Numbered from the stretch's first letter, positions 23,804 through 33,283 are shown. The stretch is 64,000 nt of DNA from Candidatus Rifleibacteriota bacterium (GCA_015232575.1 JADFZL010000002.1:310001-374000), one strand, 5' to 3'. Notes: generated by a model not told the origin, from the letters alone. Translations and numbers: made by a program.

Positions 23804-25957
23804 TCAGATTAAATTTTCTGATATGTTTTTTAAAATATTTTTTCTAAATTCAAAATGTTTTTCAAATGCATCTTCAAATATTTCAGGCTTGAATTCAGTA
23901 GAATCAAACTTTCTTGATATCAGTAATTTCAGATAGTCGAAAGATTTACAGATAAAATCCATGGCAAAAACATATCCTTTATAATTTCTGTCAGATTTTC
24001 GAGGTGTTCCGGTTGAACGTAGAAAATCTTCAAATGCTGCGCAAGTTACCAGCAGTCTGTCTATTTTATCAGAAGAGCCAAGCAGGGCGGAATTGCTTTT
24101 GTTGAATGATCTGCGGTATGATTCAAAACCAGTATCAAAATTGTATTCCAGGGAAAACAGCGATAAAAGATATATCTGCGCCTGAATGAGTCTTTCGGGC
24201 TCTTTAGATAACACTTCTGGTGAAAGATCCTCCAGACGGTGATAAATAGTCTGGGCTTCCAAGCTCAATTTTTGTACAGGAAGGGCATAAGATTTCTGAA
24301 TGCCTCGATTTTTGAGAGAGCGCTTTGGAATATTTGAAAGCCTGTAATTCAAATCTCTGAGAAAGCCGGGATCAAAGAATTTTTTCGAGCCGAATCGTGA
24401 AAAAACTCCGGAAATTTTATCAGAGTGCGAAAAAACTTTATTTTCATCAGACAATTGACTTTTGCTTTTTTTCAGTTGAGCTATCTGTGAATCAGATAAA
24501 ATTTCCTGCGAAAAAAAACTCATTGTGTGATCAATTGAATAAAGTATAAGCGAGTAGATTGCAATGAGAAAAATACTGTTAAATTGCGGAATATCAATTG
24601 ATGCATAGGGAATTGCGGCTACAGCATCGACAACAATAAGCATGGAATCAATAATCAGAGATAATGCGGCTGAAAGAATAAGACCGCCGGTAAACCAGAA
24701 GTGTCCAATTGCAGAAAGAAGAAGACCCATGGGAAGAATCAGCGAAAAAATCCAGACAACAAGCGGATTAATGATGAACGATGACAGTGAAATCATCTGA
24801 AAATGCCATGCACAGATCGGAATTGTGGCAATGTTTGCACCAAGCGAAACAGCTAGATATCTGCTCAGAAGAAGCGGAATTTTAAGATGTACCAGGAAAA
24901 GTTCAATTGGTTCGCGGGCATAAACGATACCAAGGACAGCCAGAAAACTCAGCTGGAATCCAATGTTAAAAAGATATGATGGATTGTACAGTAGTAGTAT
25001 GAATGCTGCGACGCACACTGGAACCATTGTTTTCGGCTTGCTTTCAAAATTCCAGACGATTATTCCGGCTGAATACATGAGAAGAGCTCGCCAGACTGAA
25101 GGTTGTCCGCCTGTAAGAAGTGCAAAAAATACAAGAAAGATTGAAATAAGAACTCCCCGTGACAGCGGCGGAATGCTCATCCATGACATGATTGCTGCCA
25201 GAAGAAATGCCAGACCCATGACTTGTTGACCTGAGACAGCCAGAAGGTGTGTTATTCCTGTTCTGCGAAATATTTCGCTGTCTTTGTGGCTGAGCGAAGA
25301 TGTCTCGCCTATGAGAAATCCGGTGAGAAGCGCCTGATGCCGCGGAGAAAGCAGGCTGGAGTATCCAGTTTTTATCCATTCTCTTACAGATGCTACGATT
25401 GGAAGCACTGAAGAAGATGAAGCGAGTGTAAAATTAATGCACTGCAGAGAGATTTTTCGCTGATTGACCTTACAGGTGCCAGAGGCAAGATACTTTAAGC
25501 CAGCTTCGGGAAATATTTCAGGCTGATAAACTTCAAGTTGTACTGGAAGACTCAAAGGAATATTGCCAGCTTTGTCGGAGATAACTTCTGCCTGAGATAA
25601 CTTGAATGAAATGTTTCCCTTTCTGTTTCTTACTCCTCCGCCATTAAAATAACCGGATACAGTAATTTCAGCATCATTAATTGAATAAAGAAGATCATTC
25701 TCTGGCTGTGGCAATTCAGACACTGTTCCTGCATACATTCCGGCGAATATTGCTGCAATGTAGAGAAAAATCCGCGAAATGTTCCAGGAAGATTGTTTGC
25801 CGTAATAGAATCCGCAAAAGCTGAAGACGATTGTGAAAGTTAGGAAAAACCAGGAGAGAGTTGTCGGAAGAATAGAAGTGAATGCTGTTCCAATAATAAA
25901 AAGAACAGTGAAAATGCAAATATTCGGTTCTGCGTTAAGGTTCAGTGATGCTGTCAT
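23804..25957 (-). CDS. comEC: ComEC/Rec2-type DNA uptake channel without the beta-lactamase domain
   Basis: 717 residues from ATG at 25957, overlapping the comEA end by 23 bases; ATG at 25987 is an alternative. ComEC forms the inner-membrane channel for single-stranded DNA in natural transformation. N-terminal membrane helices are followed by an OB-fold-like segment of the DUF4131 type (ITVSGYFNGG, PVQLEVYQPEIFPEAG). The competence domain follows from about residue 205 to 475 (SPRHQALLTGFLIGE, GITHLLAVSGQQVMG, LTGGQPSVWRALLM, NIGFQLSFLAVLGIVY). Many ComEC proteins then carry a metallo-beta-lactamase-like domain; here it is absent and replaced by about 230 mostly helical, soluble residues I do not recognise. 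Gene order comEA-comEC supports the assignment. Confidence 0.85.
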   Translation of the reverse strand: MTASLNLNAEPNICIFTVLFIIGTAFTSILPTTLSWFFLTFTIVFSFCGFYYGKQSSWNISRIFLYIAAIFAGMYAGTVSELPQPENDLLYSINDAEITVSGYFNGGGVRNRKGNISFKLSQAEVISDKAGNIPLSLPVQLEVYQPEIFPEAGLKYLASGTCKVNQRKISLQCINFTLASSSSVLPIVASVREWIKTGYSSLLSPRHQALLTGFLIGETSSLSHKDSEIFRRTGITHLLAVSGQQVMGLAFLLAAIMSWMSIPPLSRGVLISIFLVFFALLTGGQPSVWRALLMYSAGIIVWNFESKPKTMVPVCVAAFILLLYNPSYLFNIGFQLSFLAVLGIVYAREPIELFLVHLKIPLLLSRYLAVSLGANIATIPICAWHFQMISLSSFIINPLVVWIFSLILPMGLLLSAIGHFWFTGGLILSAALSLIIDSMLIVVDAVAAIPYASIDIPQFNSIFLIAIYSLILYSIDHTMSFFSQEILSDSQIAQLKKSKSQLSDENKVFSHSDKISGVFSRFGSKKFFDPGFLRDLNYRLSNIPKRSLKNRGIQKSYALPVQKLSLEAQTIYHRLEDLSPEVLSKEPERLIQAQIYLLSLFSLEYNFDTGFESYRRSFNKSNSALLGSSDKIDRLLVTCAAFEDFLRSTGTPRKSDRNYKGYVFAMDFICKSFDYLKLLISRKFDSTEFKPEIFEDAFEKHFEFRKNILKNISENLI

Positions 25958-26396
25958 TGTCTTTGTTCTGAGTGATAACAACTCCATAAGAAATTAACTT
26001 TTCAACCAGGTCATTTGAAAAATCAGGGATTCGCTCTTTCAAATCTTCCCAATTGGAAAAAAAGGATGTTTCACGTTCTCTGATAATTTCTTCCGCAATA
26101 GGTTTGCTTATTCCGGGAATCTCAAGCAGAGTCTTTTCTGAAGCCGCGTTAAGATTAAGTCCTTTATATGAGTTAATGGGCTTGTCTGACAAATCATTCT
26201 GCTGGTTTTTCACGCTTGTGTCAGAAAGATACATTCCACTCGAGGCAATTTGTACAGAAACTACCGGATTGTTTTTAAAATAAACATCAGTCTGGATCTT
26301 CTGGACCGCAAAATAATTTGTTGTTGAAGTGTAGAGCACAGCAAGAACAATAAGAGTCAAAAAGCCTTTGAAATCAAACGTTTCATCTATAGGCAT
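25935..26396 (-). CDS. comEA: ComEA-type DNA-binding protein, membrane anchored
   Basis: 153 residues from ATG at 26396, preceded by GGGTGG; a GTG three codons earlier is also open. One membrane segment at about residues 10-27 (GFLTLIVLAVLYTSTTNYF) anchors the protein, leaving the rest outside the cytoplasm. The C-terminal ~65 residues hold a double helix-hairpin-helix: LNLNAASEKTLLEIPGISKP then AEEIIRERE and DLKERIPDFSNDLVEKL, the ComEA/competence DNA-binding fold. It overlaps the upstream stop by 10 bases and the comEC start by 23 bases, so the genes are translationally coupled. It probably receives incoming double-stranded DNA for ComEC. Confidence 0.85.
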   Translation of the reverse strand: MPIDETFDFKGFLTLIVLAVLYTSTTNYFAVQKIQTDVYFKNNPVVSVQIASSGMYLSDTSVKNQQNDLSDKPINSYKGLNLNAASEKTLLEIPGISKPIAEEIIRERETSFFSNWEDLKERIPDFSNDLVEKLISYGVVITQNKDNDSITEP

Positions 26397-27211
26397 ATCA
26401 TCCACCCATCATTTGTTTCAACAAGTTGCCAGGTAAGGTTTTTCAGGGATTTTTTTACCCAGGGAATTTTGGAAATTTCCTTTGAAGGGTTGCTTCTGAG
26501 GTCATTTTCGTTAAAAACTTCCCAGCTTCTTTTTCCATTTTTGACAGAAATACATACAGCTTTTCTCGGACAAAAAGAGGAAACAAGCTTATCAATGCTG
26601 TCTGTTGAAGGATTGCTGTCTGAAATTTCACACTGGCTGATAAGAAGTGACATTGCTAACACGGGTGCAAACGGAAGAAGTAGTGTGAGTACAAGAAGTT
26701 TTTCGTTTTTCTCAGATGCTGAATTGACCGGACAGGCATGGAATGCTTTTTTGAATATTGAAAAAGCCGTGTAGGGGCGTTTTCTGGTCACCAGGTGGTC
26801 ATAAATTGATTTAGAAGCGGAAAGCCATAGATCAAAGTTTTTATTTGAATTTATTTGAGATGCTTTTCCTGAAAGATTTTCCGAATGATGCATAAACTTT
26901 GAATAGAATGCAGAAAGCCATTTGAAGCTGGAATTAAGAATTTGAATCGGAGGAGAAACGCAAGTCAGCAGTGCAATTCTGCATGCGTCGGAAGCGTATT
27001 CTGAATTAAATTCTGACGATAATTCGTTATATGTAAGTTTCGGAAGATACCACTCTCTGATTCCCTTCCAGTAATTGATTGCAAGAAAAGCTAGATCGTC
27101 AGCAAGTTCCAGGTCTGGTGGCATGGGAATGAAAAAATCTGAGAATGAATGCCTGCAGAAACCATTTGCAGAAAATTTCTGAAGTGAGTGCGGGTTATAT
27201 TTTGGCTGCAT
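26387..27211 (-). CDS. Unknown protein in the competence operon
   Basis: 274 residues from ATG at 27211, 10 bases after the upstream stop, and overlapping comEA by 10 bases. I recognise no family. Visible features: a region with PMPPDLELADDLAFLAINYW near residue 30, a helical middle, one hydrophobic segment at about residues 178-195 (LLVLTLLLPFAPVLAMSLLI), and a C-terminal domain with VSSFCPRKAVCISVKNGKR and ending LVETNDGWMICL. It has several Cys residues but no clear metal motif. The tight spacing implies a role with ComEA/ComEC or a shared envelope function; this is inference. Confidence 0.7.
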   Translation of the reverse strand: MQPKYNPHSLQKFSANGFCRHSFSDFFIPMPPDLELADDLAFLAINYWKGIREWYLPKLTYNELSSEFNSEYASDACRIALLTCVSPPIQILNSSFKWLSAFYSKFMHHSENLSGKASQINSNKNFDLWLSASKSIYDHLVTRKRPYTAFSIFKKAFHACPVNSASEKNEKLLVLTLLLPFAPVLAMSLLISQCEISDSNPSTDSIDKLVSSFCPRKAVCISVKNGKRSWEVFNENDLRSNPSKEISKIPWVKKSLKNLTWQLVETNDGWMICL

Positions 27212-27221
27212 GATGCTCAGG

Positions 27222-27905
27222 TCATCTATGGAGCAATGGCCAGAGTTGGTCTACTCTTTTGTCAGGGGCTTCAGATCTGGATGTGACTATCCAGAGCAGT
27301 TCGCGTGCTTCTCTCAGCAAGTTCGGGTTTTTCAGTGCTTTTCCGCAGATAATGAGAAGTCTGATTTCCATTATCAGGAAGTCTCTATCTGTTGGCAGAG
27401 CCTTTTTTTCAACATCCAGTAATTCTTTCAATACTTTGTCGAATTCGCCTTTTTTTGCGGTTTTGCAGAGCTTCGAAACATTATATGCCGTTGCAATATT
27501 TGTTTTCAGTATGGCAGATTCTGAGCTGTTTGCGGCTGCAAGAACTTTTCCGGCTTTATCAAGATAAATTTCAGCAGGTTTAATACGAAAAAGTTCATCG
27601 TATGCTTTCGCAAGAAGAGTTTCACATAATAGTAGTCTTATTGTGTCTGGATCAGGATTTGCAGCTGCATCGGAAGAAGCGTCCTGCGATATTCTGGAAA
27701 AAAATCTCCGTGAAGTTGAGTCATAAGCAAGTGCTTTCTCAAAACTTTCAATTGCCTGATCATACTTTTCTGATGAAAAGAACGAAACACCGTCATTGAA
27801 ACCTTTCAGGTAATTAATTTGCTTTTGTTTCCCGGAAAGGTACAGAGGCGCAATCAGAGTAAGTAAGGTAAAAAATATTATCAGAATAATAAGTAATTTT
27901 TTCAT
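27222..27905 (-). CDS. Membrane-anchored TPR-like protein, first gene of the competence operon
   Basis: 227 residues from ATG at 27905. The N-terminal segment (LLIILIIFFTLLTLIAPLYL) is a membrane anchor or uncleaved signal, followed by a TPR unit (FNDGVSFFSSEKYDQAIESF EKAL split across residues ~35-60) and further helical pairs (LLLCETLLAKAYDELFRIKP, AEIYLDKAGKVLAAA). It lies directly downstream of a strong promoter and 10 bases before the next gene. Anchored TPR proteins commonly assist assembly of envelope machines; a link to DNA uptake is suggested only by the operon. Confidence 0.75.
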   Translation of the reverse strand: MKKLLIILIIFFTLLTLIAPLYLSGKQKQINYLKGFNDGVSFFSSEKYDQAIESFEKALAYDSTSRRFFSRISQDASSDAAANPDPDTIRLLLCETLLAKAYDELFRIKPAEIYLDKAGKVLAAANSSESAILKTNIATAYNVSKLCKTAKKGEFDKVLKELLDVEKKALPTDRDFLIMEIRLLIICGKALKNPNLLREARELLWIVTSRSEAPDKRVDQLWPLLHR

Positions 27906-27975
27906 CAGTTATGCACAGACAAAGCTGTTTTATAATTCCCTCTAACATGAAGGATAACAGTTCTTTAACAGGGCG

Positions 27976-28004
27976 AGTATATCATGCGACAAATTTCGGG
28001 TCAA
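27976..28004 (-). promoter_or_regulatory. Strong sigma-70 promoter of the competence operon
   Basis: On the minus strand TTGACC (5/6), exactly 17 bases, TATACT (5/6), about 70 bases before the ATG at 27905. Confidence 0.75.
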
Positions 28005-28036
28005 ATAATTAATCTTGTTAATTTTCCATACTTTAC

Positions 28037-28065
28037 TTGATCAAGTTGTAAATAAATGATATCAA
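28037..28065 (+). promoter_or_regulatory. Possible promoter of the mtnP-pdxA pair
   Basis: TTGATC, 17 bases, TATCAA, 45 bases before the ATG at 28110. The match is modest (4/6 in each box); the TTGATCAA palindrome covers the -35. Confidence 0.35.
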
Positions 28066-28109
28066 AGAAATATCAGTCTTAAAATCTTAAATAATATAGG
28101 AATTTACGA

Positions 28110-28919
28110 ATGAACGTTAAGATGCCTCGTGCTGATATTGGTGTTTTTGGCGGAAGTGGTTTTTATTCAATGGCTTCCAAAGCAGAAGAATACTCGATAC
28201 ATACGCCTTATGGTTCTCCGAGTGAGAGGATTTCAATAGGCCGAATCGGAAATTATGATGTAGCTTTTCTTCCCAGACATGGCCGGGATCACTCGATTCC
28301 GCCGCACAAAATTAACTATCGTGCAAATCTCTGGGCAATGAAAGAACTTGGCGTTTCCAGGATAATTTCTCCATGTGCGTGCGGTTCTCTGCAGCAGAAC
28401 ATCAAGCCTGGCGATTTTGTAATTACTGATCAGTTTGTTGACAGAACGAGTGCAAGAAGCGACACTTTTTTTGAAGGTCCGAAAGTTGTTCACATTTCGG
28501 CAGCAGAACCATATTGTCCCGAATTGAGAAAGCTTGCCATAAGGGTTGCAAAAGATGCCGGTATTACAACTCACGAAACCGGAACAATGGTTGTAATTCA
28601 GGGTCCGCGGTTTTCTTCAAAAGCGGAAAGTAAATGGTTTACAAAAATGGGCTGGGAAACAATAAACATGACTCAGTATCCGGAAGTTGTTCTGGCTCAG
28701 GAACTTGGAATGTGTATTGTTAATATTGCGCTGGTTACTGACTACGACGCCGGATTGGTTGGAAATGTTCCGGAAGTGACAACCCAGGAAGTAATGGAAA
28801 CTTTCAAAAAAAATGGCGAAAATCTGAAAAAAATAATCGAGCCTCTCATTTTAAGAATTCCTGCAATGAGAGAGATGTGCAAATGTGCAGATAAACCAGC
28901 AGAAGGTTCATTCTCCTGA
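28110..28919 (+). CDS. mtnP: 5'-methylthioadenosine phosphorylase
   Basis: 269 residues from ATG at 28110; a second in-frame Met follows at codon 5. Cleaves methylthioadenosine with phosphate to adenine and methylthioribose-1-phosphate, in polyamine by-product recycling and methionine salvage. Phosphate-site and substrate motifs are intact: GVFGGSGFY at residue ~11, LPRHGRDHSIPPHKINYRAN near residue 52, IQGPRFSSKAESKWF and INMTQYPEVVLAQE (nucleoside-binding Met), then LVTDYDAG. These fit the MTAP branch of the purine nucleoside phosphorylase family better than the hypoxanthine-guanosine branch, but substrate choice cannot be proven by eye. pdxA starts 2 bases after the stop. Confidence 0.92.
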   Translation: MNVKMPRADIGVFGGSGFYSMASKAEEYSIHTPYGSPSERISIGRIGNYDVAFLPRHGRDHSIPPHKINYRANLWAMKELGVSRIISPCACGSLQQNIKPGDFVITDQFVDRTSARSDTFFEGPKVVHISAAEPYCPELRKLAIRVAKDAGITTHETGTMVVIQGPRFSSKAESKWFTKMGWETINMTQYPEVVLAQELGMCIVNIALVTDYDAGLVGNVPEVTTQEVMETFKKNGENLKKIIEPLILRIPAMREMCKCADKPAEGSFS

Positions 28920-28921
28920 TT

Positions 28922-29920
28922 ATGAAGTATTTTGCGCTGACGATTGGTGATCCATGCGGCATTGGTCCGGGGATAACTGCTAAGATTGTGCGGTCTCTTT
29001 CTGCTGAGATCCTTAATCATATTTTGATTATTGGAAATAGAAAGAACTTTGAAAAGACTTTCGAGCGGATTCATGGATTTGCCTGTAAAATAAGAACTGT
29101 ACAATATGTCCCTGGGAAAACTCTTCCCGGGGAGCTTTTTAATGATAGTTCAGAATCATGTAATCTGAATTTTCTTGATACGGCAGAGGATTTTGATTTT
29201 CTGCCGGGTAAAATATGTGCTGAAGCTGGTGCTGTTGCAGTTAAATCAATTGAAATTGCTCATCAGCTTTGTAAAGATGGAATTTGTTCCGGCATGATTA
29301 ATGGTCCAATCGGGAAAGAGGCGATTCGCATTTCCGGTTCAACGTTTTCGGGGCATACGGATATGTTGTGCGCTTTAACTGGTGCAAGGCTTACCAGAAT
29401 GGCAATGATTTACAGAGATTTCCGTGTTGTAATGACAACGCTGCATGTCAGTTGGCGGAAGGTTCCAGAGCTTATTACGATTGACAGTGTTTATGATACA
29501 ATTCTTCTTGCGTATGAGAATTTTCGTGCAGTGGCGAAACCTTTTCCAAAGATTGCGGTAGCTGGTTTGAATCCGCATGCCGGCGAAAACGGTCTGTTTG
29601 GCAACGAAGAGCGTGATCACATAATTCCGGCGATTGAAAGATTCCGCGGAAATTATTCGCACATTGCAGGCCCGTTTCCGGCTGACAGCATGTTTACCGA
29701 AAAAATGCGTTCTGAATATAACATCTTTGTCACTCACAGCCACGATCAGGGGTTAATTGCGATTAAAACACTGGGCGGACTTGAATGTGTAAATGTCACG
29801 CTCGGTCTGCCCTACATTCGTACAGCAGTAGGCCACGGCACGGCCTACGAAATGGCATCCGGAAACAGTTTCGACGAAAGGGGCCTCGCAGCAGCAATCA
29901 AATGCGCTTTCTCAATGTAG
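28922..29920 (+). CDS. pdxA: 4-hydroxythreonine-4-phosphate dehydrogenase
   Basis: 332 residues from ATG at 28922, 2 bases after mtnP. Oxidises 4-phosphohydroxy-threonine in the DXP-dependent pathway to pyridoxal phosphate. Motifs: GDPCGIGPGI at the N-terminus, SGHTDMLCALTG (metal His), GLNPHAGENGLFGNEE (metal His), GPFPADSMF and VGHGTAYEMASG (metal His). Length and ligand set are normal. No pdxJ is in the window; some PdxA homologues act in other pathways, so the exact substrate is likely rather than certain. Confidence 0.92.
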   Translation: MKYFALTIGDPCGIGPGITAKIVRSLSAEILNHILIIGNRKNFEKTFERIHGFACKIRTVQYVPGKTLPGELFNDSSESCNLNFLDTAEDFDFLPGKICAEAGAVAVKSIEIAHQLCKDGICSGMINGPIGKEAIRISGSTFSGHTDMLCALTGARLTRMAMIYRDFRVVMTTLHVSWRKVPELITIDSVYDTILLAYENFRAVAKPFPKIAVAGLNPHAGENGLFGNEERDHIIPAIERFRGNYSHIAGPFPADSMFTEKMRSEYNIFVTHSHDQGLIAIKTLGGLECVNVTLGLPYIRTAVGHGTAYEMASGNSFDERGLAAAIKCAFSM

Positions 29921-29921
29921 C

Positions 29922-29968
29922 AGGAGTCACAAAAGGCTCGACCGCGGGAGTGAGGTGTCGAACTGCAT
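29922..29968. repeat. Family A element fragment
   Basis: CAAAAGGCTCGACCGCGGGA GTGAGGTGTCGAAC resembles the first part of the family A element but lacks the last two hairpins. It lies just after the pdxA stop. Confidence 0.55.
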
Positions 29969-30010
29969 CAATTACCGGCATGTCCTAACCGACAGTTGTT
30001 TAGACCTATT

Positions 30011-30095
30011 GGAGAGCACAAAGTGCTCGACCGCGTGGAGTGAAGGTGGTCGAACAAGTTCGACCACCGAGAGGGGGCACGTGCCCCCTCTTTAA
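30011..30095. repeat. Family A palindromic element, complete copy
   Basis: GAGAGCAC-AAA-GTGCTC, GGTGGTCGAAC-AA-GTTCGACCACC and GAGGGGGC-ACGT-GCCCCCTC. The stop of the minus-strand lipoprotein gene (30092-30094) again falls at the element edge. Located between the convergent pdxA and lipoprotein genes, it may stop transcription from both sides. Confidence 0.85.
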
Positions 30096-31552
30096 AAGTA
30101 CATTTTTAGTTCTAGTTCGCCTTTGGCGGTGTTAACGACGTAGTCAACTGTAATTGCCCATTCATTAACTGATGTAACTTTGATTTTTGCGTAGTGGTCA
30201 GTTTTGGGGAAATGAATCAGAAATACGTCGCCCATTTCAAACTGGCGCTGACGAGTTATTTCCTGGGTTGCCCTGGTCATGCTTGAAAAATACGGATAAC
30301 GTGTGTGATCAAGCGCAGATTCTATATCCAGAAGATCGGGTTTCCCCGGGAGGGCCATAATCATGGCTGTTTTACCGTCGCTGCTTCCAAGCCCAAGGCT
30401 TCGATCAAGGTAAACCAGCGTTTGATCAGACATTGAATTATCATTAATAAAATCGGTTGATGCAATTGTACCAGTTGCCAGATCAGAGCCAAGTCTTAAA
30501 AAAGTCTTGCTCCCGCTTGCCAGAGCCGTTCCGGTAGCTGTTATGAACGAGTATTCAATGTTAATACCCTTGAAAGATCCTTCGGCTGATTCAATATTTT
30601 TTACGAAGAGCTTTAGATAAAGATCGCTCTTCAGTGATTTTTTGAAAAAGAATCCGAGCGCAAAATTCGATGTTTCTATTCCAAAAGTGCGTGTAGCGAT
30701 AAGATTGTTTTCTTCAAAGTCTTTTAAGAGGTGGGAATCAGTATATTCGTCTATGCTTGATATCTGATCCATCATGCTTGAATGATTTGACAACGCGCAC
30801 TCAAACCTCATTCTGGTTCCATCGGTTGTTGGTTTTACAAAAAAATCATTTGTTCCATCGCCATCAAGATCATTTTCGTATGACAAAAATGAAACTTTGT
30901 TTTTTGTATTTACGGCTCGGTTCTGATCGAGAAATCTTCTCTGGCGCTCAATTTCATCCTGCAGAGTTGGCAGCTGAAAAATGTTTTCAAATCCGCTGTT
31001 TTCGGTGTTGAAGAGGTCTTCGATTGATTTTGCCACGGGTGTCAGTACAGACGGAAAAGTGGCTATGATTTCGTCAGCTCTTATTCCTGCTGCATCTGAA
31101 AGAAGAAAGGCTGCTGTGCTGCGGGTGTCCATGTAAAACGAGTCTTTCTGCGTTTCTCTTACCATAGCTTTTAATCCGACTTTGCCCGAAGAAAACTCTA
31201 CTCTGTATAAACCAGCTTCATTTTGAGGAACATTCCTCATCCTAATTTCCCATGGATAAACAGAAGTAACAATCTCAGAATTGGAAACCGCTTCACCATT
31301 GACATAGACGGTTCCGCGTGAGAATGAATCACGTACTGTACTGTCAGTGCTTCTGGCACCGGAAATATTTGCCAGCAGTTTGTCGTTGATAAGCCCGGGG
31401 ACTATAATATAGCCATTCAGATTAATTTCAACAGGCGGAACAGCAGTTGAAGAGACTGATGATTTCCCTTTGTCTTCGCACCCGGAAGTAAAAAATGCAT
31501 AAATAATACAAACCAGTAATATTTTTATTCGAATCTCCAACCCTCTTTTCAT
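30092..31552 (-). CDS. Lipoprotein of unknown function
   Basis: 486 residues from ATG at 31552, with AAGGAGAG upstream. Signal peptide with lipobox FTSGC near residue 24, so membrane anchored by lipid. The mature part has a beta-rich N-terminal region (residues ~45-150, including YVNGEAVSNSEIVTSVYPWE, an IPT/Ig-like pattern), a helical middle, a calcium-binding-like loop ENDLDGDGTNDFF near residue 230, and a beta-rich C-terminus. No family recognised. It stands alone and ends within a family A repeat. Confidence 0.75.
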   Translation of the reverse strand: MKRGLEIRIKILLVCIIYAFFTSGCEDKGKSSVSSTAVPPVEINLNGYIIVPGLINDKLLANISGARSTDSTVRDSFSRGTVYVNGEAVSNSEIVTSVYPWEIRMRNVPQNEAGLYRVEFSSGKVGLKAMVRETQKDSFYMDTRSTAAFLLSDAAGIRADEIIATFPSVLTPVAKSIEDLFNTENSGFENIFQLPTLQDEIERQRRFLDQNRAVNTKNKVSFLSYENDLDGDGTNDFFVKPTTDGTRMRFECALSNHSSMMDQISSIDEYTDSHLLKDFEENNLIATRTFGIETSNFALGFFFKKSLKSDLYLKLFVKNIESAEGSFKGINIEYSFITATGTALASGSKTFLRLGSDLATGTIASTDFINDNSMSDQTLVYLDRSLGLGSSDGKTAMIMALPGKPDLLDIESALDHTRYPYFSSMTRATQEITRQRQFEMGDVFLIHFPKTDHYAKIKVTSVNEWAITVDYVVNTAKGELELKMYF

Positions 31553-31835
31553 CAATTCTCTCCTTTTAAATTGTGAAACCGTTCATAAATCAATTCCGGC
31601 TGACAACTGCTGTTTCGACCTGCAAAGGGTGAAACAGTGTCTGGCGTTAATCGGCAACATTTTTAGACGATTTTTATCTTTACTGCTATTAATTTATATC
31701 GAATTTTCTGAAATAAACTTGAATTATATTTTAATCAGGTTTATATTTTAACGATTGCAGCAGACAATAATCTGTTATTGTTTGTTTTGGGGACTAAAAC
31801 TAAAAAATAGAGTTACCGAAAGGAATCTAATCAGT

Positions 31836-33281
31836 ATGGAGTATGTTTTTTGCTGTACGTTAAATTTTTGTAATTCACTTGAATGTGCTGTAGTTTCTCT
31901 GATTTCTCACATTAGTTTTAAACGTCGTTTTAATAAGTTTCTGCTTCTCTTTTTTTTCCTTTTTACAATCTCTGGGCTGTCAGCAACGAATCAGAATGGT
32001 TTTCACAGCGAACTCTTCAATGAACAGGGGAGAGTAAATCAGATTGGCGATGGTCGTGGAACACTTGTTCTTGTAGGCGGCGGTCTATATCCGGAACTGG
32101 TTGAAGTCTTCGATGCTCTCAAAGCTTATCTTGATCAGTCAAATAATGTATTTTCCCGGGGGCAGAAAAAAGCCAGAGTTGGTGTAATATGCTCCGCAAA
32201 AGCAAGTTTCGCTGATGCTGAAGATGCTTTTTACAATGATGATCCTGAGTCTCCGGTAGAATTTCCTTCCTATAAAAACCTTTTTTCTCAGAAAGGTTTT
32301 GAGCCGGTCTTTATCCCAATTACAATTGATAGAATTTCTGGAAACTATGATTCAGCAGAATCTCCGGAAAACGCATCTTTGATAAGAAGTTGCGAAATAT
32401 TGTATTTCATAGGTGGTGATCAGGCGAAGGTTCTCAGATGTTTTGTGAGAAGCGACGGCAGAGATTCAGAAGCAATGAAAGCTGTAAAAGAAGTCTACCG
32501 GGCGGGTGGAATAATAATGGGTTCCAGCGCGGGAATGCATGTAATGTCAAAAACCATGTTCGGATGGGGCGAAAGCTACGAAACATTGAAAATTAATCAG
32601 CTTGAAACAAGGGAAGTTGCTGATGTGCCACTGAACGGCGACAGCGTTTATCCATCAAAGCGCAATAATTCAATCATAATGCCTGGTTTTGGGCTTCTTC
32701 CCGATGGAATACTCACTGATACACATTTTGATTCCAGGGGCCGTCTGGGAAGGCTGGCAGCCGGAATGCGTGATACAAAGCAGAATACTGGAATAGGAGT
32801 AGATGTCAGTACGACTTTATTCATAGAAGATGGCATGGGCAAGGTTATCGGAAGAAGAGGTGTTTTTATTTTAATTGCTGGAAATCAATCTTTTCCAGAG
32901 AAATCCGGGTTTTTCAAAGCTGAAAAGATTTCAGCAAATTATCTGACTTCTGGTGATACTTTCATGATTGATACCGGAGAATTCTTTTCATCCAAAAAAG
33001 CTGTGTCATCGACATCATTGCCGATCAAGCCTTCGTCTGATATTTTCAGCGAAGAACTTGATTCAGAAGGGAAGCGCAAAAACCAGTATCAGGGAACATT
33101 TGTATTAAAAGATTTTATCAGGTGCAGTAAACAAAATGTCAGGTCGAAATCATTCCAGAATAATCCGGAATTTTATCTTGAATTTTCAAAAACACCTGAA
33201 AGTAAAGCTTTCTATGAATCAGATTCCCTTTTCAGTGCTTTTAATATTCAAATGACTATAAACTCGTCCAAAGAGCGCTAA
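31836..33281 (+). CDS. Exported cyanophycinase-like S51 peptidase, copy 1
   Basis: 481 residues if started at ATG 31836; the frame runs further upstream (TTG at 31755) and the true start is unclear because the hydrophobic signal (FLLLFFFLFTISGLSA) lies about 30-50 residues in. Peptidase S51 features: VLVGGGLYPELV, VGVICSAKA, YFIGGDQAK, the nucleophile motif IMGSSAGMHVMS (Ser near residue 230), GWGESYE shortly after, DTHFDSRGRLGRLAAGM and IGVDVSTTLFI. Cyanophycinases cut the storage polymer cyanophycin to beta-Asp-Arg dipeptides; extracellular forms are known. A C-terminal extension of about 100 residues (NQYQGTFVLKDFI, YLEFSKTPESK) is shared with the next gene. No cyanophycin synthetase is present here. 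Confidence 0.8.
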   Translation: MEYVFCCTLNFCNSLECAVVSLISHISFKRRFNKFLLLFFFLFTISGLSATNQNGFHSELFNEQGRVNQIGDGRGTLVLVGGGLYPELVEVFDALKAYLDQSNNVFSRGQKKARVGVICSAKASFADAEDAFYNDDPESPVEFPSYKNLFSQKGFEPVFIPITIDRISGNYDSAESPENASLIRSCEILYFIGGDQAKVLRCFVRSDGRDSEAMKAVKEVYRAGGIIMGSSAGMHVMSKTMFGWGESYETLKINQLETREVADVPLNGDSVYPSKRNNSIIMPGFGLLPDGILTDTHFDSRGRLGRLAAGMRDTKQNTGIGVDVSTTLFIEDGMGKVIGRRGVFILIAGNQSFPEKSGFFKAEKISANYLTSGDTFMIDTGEFFSSKKAVSSTSLPIKPSSDIFSEELDSEGKRKNQYQGTFVLKDFIRCSKQNVRSKSFQNNPEFYLEFSKTPESKAFYESDSLFSAFNIQMTINSSKER

Positions 33282-33283
33282 GT

